Positions 62,913 to 64,000 of a DNA stretch of 64,000 nucleotides are shown here, one piece after another. This DNA is from RGIG3701 sp017403345 (GTDB lineage Bacteria; Planctomycetota; Planctomycetia; Pirellulales; Thermoguttaceae), in the NCBI GenBank assembly GCA_017403345.1, contig JAFQOH010000021.1, forward strand, positions 14,436 through 78,435. Direction: 5' to 3'. The notes below the pieces were generated by a model. That model saw nothing but the letters and a program-made list of their open reading frames with translations. It ran no database searches and was not told the origin of the DNA. The number at the start of each line of letters is the position of its first letter. The stretch's first letter is position 1. A program made the position numbers and the translations under genes.

Positions 62913-63293
62913 TTAACGGCGATTATGAAGTCGGCGAACCGTGTTTCCGTAGAAATGACCCGGACGATTCGGACGCTCCAAAAGCGGCATATTGCGGATC
63001 TCTTGACGAGTCAAAGCCTTCTGCGACTTTTTCTCCTGCGAATCACCGCGTTCTTCTTTTCTCAATTCAGGTTCAACTCGCGACGCGACCGCACCGCTGG
63101 CTTTTGCCAATTCCGCATCTGCCGATTCCGGCATAGAAAGAGAAGACACCAGACCGGCGTTTACATCATCCGCAGCGGCGATACACGTCAAAACCAGTTC
63201 ACCGATACCGTCATCTGCATTTGCCGGACTTGTCGTGAAGGAGCTGAACGCAGTCAAAAGGGCTGCGCACCAAACAAAAACTGATCTTTTCAT
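62913..63293 (-). CDS. Small secreted protein
   Basis: A 126-aa protein of unknown function. The signal peptide is MKRSVFVWCAALLTAFSSFTTSPANA. The middle is low-complexity and charged, and the end is a compact basic motif: IRNMPLLERPNRPGHFYGN followed by TVRRLHNRR. That tail looks more constrained than the rest, so it may be the functional part. The ATG at 63293 follows GGGAG, and a promoter lies about 50 bases further up; a longer frame to 63338 would overlap the promoter. Confidence 0.75.
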   Translation of the reverse strand: MKRSVFVWCAALLTAFSSFTTSPANADDGIGELVLTCIAAADDVNAGLVSSLSMPESADAELAKASGAVASRVEPELRKEERGDSQEKKSQKALTRQEIRNMPLLERPNRPGHFYGNTVRRLHNRR

Positions 63294-63340
63294 GTTTACT
63301 CCCGAAACAAAAAAATAAATCGAAATCCATTTCTCCATTA

Positions 63341-63368
63341 ATTATAACATAAAAAATTTTTATGTCTA
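63341..63368 (-). promoter_or_regulatory. Promoter of the small secreted protein
   Basis: On the minus strand TAGACA, a 16-base spacer and a perfect TATAAT. Confidence 0.7.
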
Positions 63369-63399
63369 GACCGAACAGCCAAAAATTTCAAAATTCATC

Positions 63400-63428
63400 T
63401 TTCTTTTTCCCGATTTTTTTGCTAGAAT
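63400..63428 (+). promoter_or_regulatory. Promoter of the PSLDS-repeat gene
   Basis: An extended -10, TGCTAGAAT, with a weak TTTCTT 17 bases upstream. About 190 bases of leader separate it from the next start codon; nothing else is seen in 63294-63617. Confidence 0.5.
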
Positions 63429-63617
63429 CCACAAAGTCATCCAAATTTTCTGTCGTTTTCTCCCAAAACGCCAGAAAATCATCCGGAACGACCAAACGCC
63501 GTAATTCCCCGTACGACACGCGGAAGTACTCAGATCTTCTGAAACTTCCGTTTTTCGAGCTCTGACGTCTCCGGCAAAAGCCGCCGGCACGCCGAGGACC
63601 CTTTTGCGAGAAATTCC

Positions 63618-64000
63618 ATGACCGATCAGTTTTTCATTTTCGACAATTCCCCGATCCCGGAAAAAGAAACGCGAAACAAAACAAAAAAAGCCCCAAAGAC
63701 GAACTCGCTCACGAGCAGTGATCCGTCTGCATCGGAAGCCGCCGAAGATCGAAAAGCGTCCGGCCCATCCCTCGACTCCCCATCCCTCGACTCCCCATCC
63801 CTCGACTCCCCATCCCTCGACTCCCAATCCCTCGACTCCCCATCCCTCGACTCCCCATCCCTCGACTCCCCATCCCTCGACTCCCCATCCCTCGACTCCC
63901 CATCCCTCGACTCCCCATCCCTCGACTCCCAATCCCTCGACTCCCCATCCCTCGACTCCCCATCCCTCGACTCCCCATCCCTCGACTCCCCATCCCTCGA
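63618..64000 (+). CDS. PSLDS-pentapeptide repeat protein, partial
   Basis: A gene that runs off the right end; 127 codons are visible. The N-terminus is MTDQFFIFDNSPIPEKETRN, followed by a Lys/Thr/Ser-rich stretch (about residues 21-50). From 63769 on, the frame is a perfect string of the five residues PSLDS, with two copies beginning with Q instead. There is no signal peptide at the start. Upstream codons are open back to 63543, but this ATG gives the first sensible start; no strong ribosome-binding site is seen. The opposite strand is also open through the array but has no plausible protein outside it. The repeat is probably a flexible acidic linker before a domain outside the window. Confidence 0.6.
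   Translation, partial: MTDQFFIFDNSPIPEKETRNKTKKAPKTNSLTSSDPSASEAAEDRKASGPSLDSPSLDSPSLDSPSLDSQSLDSPSLDSPSLDSPSLDSPSLDSPSLDSPSLDSQSLDSPSLDSPSLDSPSLDSPSL
63769..64000 (+). repeat. 15-base tandem repeat, at least 15 copies, in frame
   Basis: Copies of CCATCCCTCGACTCC in exact register to the end of the window. Two copies begin with CA-A instead of CC-A. The array length beyond the window is unknown. Confidence 0.97.

Noticed and set aside
63362..63565. 67-aa plus-strand frame
   Set aside because: A probable -10 box lies inside it, there is no ribosome-binding site, and the composition is unlike its neighbours.
63709..63993. Minus-strand open frame of GMGSR repeats, and a second of GVEGW repeats
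   Set aside because: Both arise only because a 15-base repeat stays open in several frames. Their non-repeat parts look unlike protein, while the plus frame has a sensible start and N-terminus.
63769..64000. CRISPR array
   Set aside because: Units are 15 bases with no spacers between them, and no cas genes are present.

Overview
The window looks like a chromosome segment from a planctomycete of moderate GC content, probably an uncultured, host-associated or anaerobic member of the Pirellulales type. Three DUF1559 proteins with the planctomycete prepilin-like N-terminus (FTLVELLVVIAIIG), a DUF1571 protein, a DUF1080 protein, a Tat-exported Gfo/Idh oxidoreductase, an OprP-type porin and an ExbB-type channel with a coiled-coil partner all point that way. 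I see no phage, plasmid, transposase or CRISPR genes. Most genes are housekeeping, surface or carbohydrate genes.

Layout. 1-16.3 kb: a partial PP-loop tRNA-thiolation-like ATPase, a DUF1559 protein, a thioester-reductase-like SDR, a POT peptide transporter, a Dus enzyme, a Sel1-repeat protein, a secreted beta-helix protein, an Fe-dependent alcohol dehydrogenase, a pentapeptide-like protein, DUF4416, a CBS/DUF21 transporter and RsmE. 16.5-23 kb: DhaK, divergent from a KAS / acyl carrier protein / CrtI-like oxidoreductase trio, followed by an MBL hydrolase and a ferrochelatase-like protein. 23-32 kb: CE15 esterase and Gfo/Idh, two divergent DUF1559 genes, a TIM-barrel isomerase-like protein and a RACo-type corrinoid activator. 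31.6-41.6 kb: a cupin / DUF1080 / NnrD operon, an alpha/beta hydrolase, an acyl-CoA ligase, a radical SAM/SPASM protein, a heparinase-like lyase and an ACT-domain protein. 41.6-54 kb: a Cys-rich secreted protein, DUF1571, the ExbB/coiled-coil pair, an ApbE / small membrane protein / MqnC / phosphatase operon, and a second acyl ligase. 54-64 kb: rplT-rpmI, a porin, a BspA-like LRR lipoprotein, a 921-aa secreted protein, tmRNA, a small secreted protein, and a gene with PSLDS repeats that runs off the right end.

Functional picture. Menaquinone synthesis by the futalosine route (MqnC), protein flavinylation (ApbE), tetrapyrrole-related enzymes, acyl-ACP chemistry and export of polysaccharide-active enzymes sit beside cell-surface proteins. 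The secreted beta-helix, CE15, heparinase-like and DUF1080 proteins suggest a glycan degrader.

Beyond the genes, three kinds of structure stand out. First, a family of roughly 270-315 bp imperfect palindromic elements with terminal inverted repeats occurs in three full copies, with further fragments. Second, 10-16 bp tandem repeats occur both between genes and in frame inside genes. Third, several promoters have a run of four to six C directly against the -35 box.
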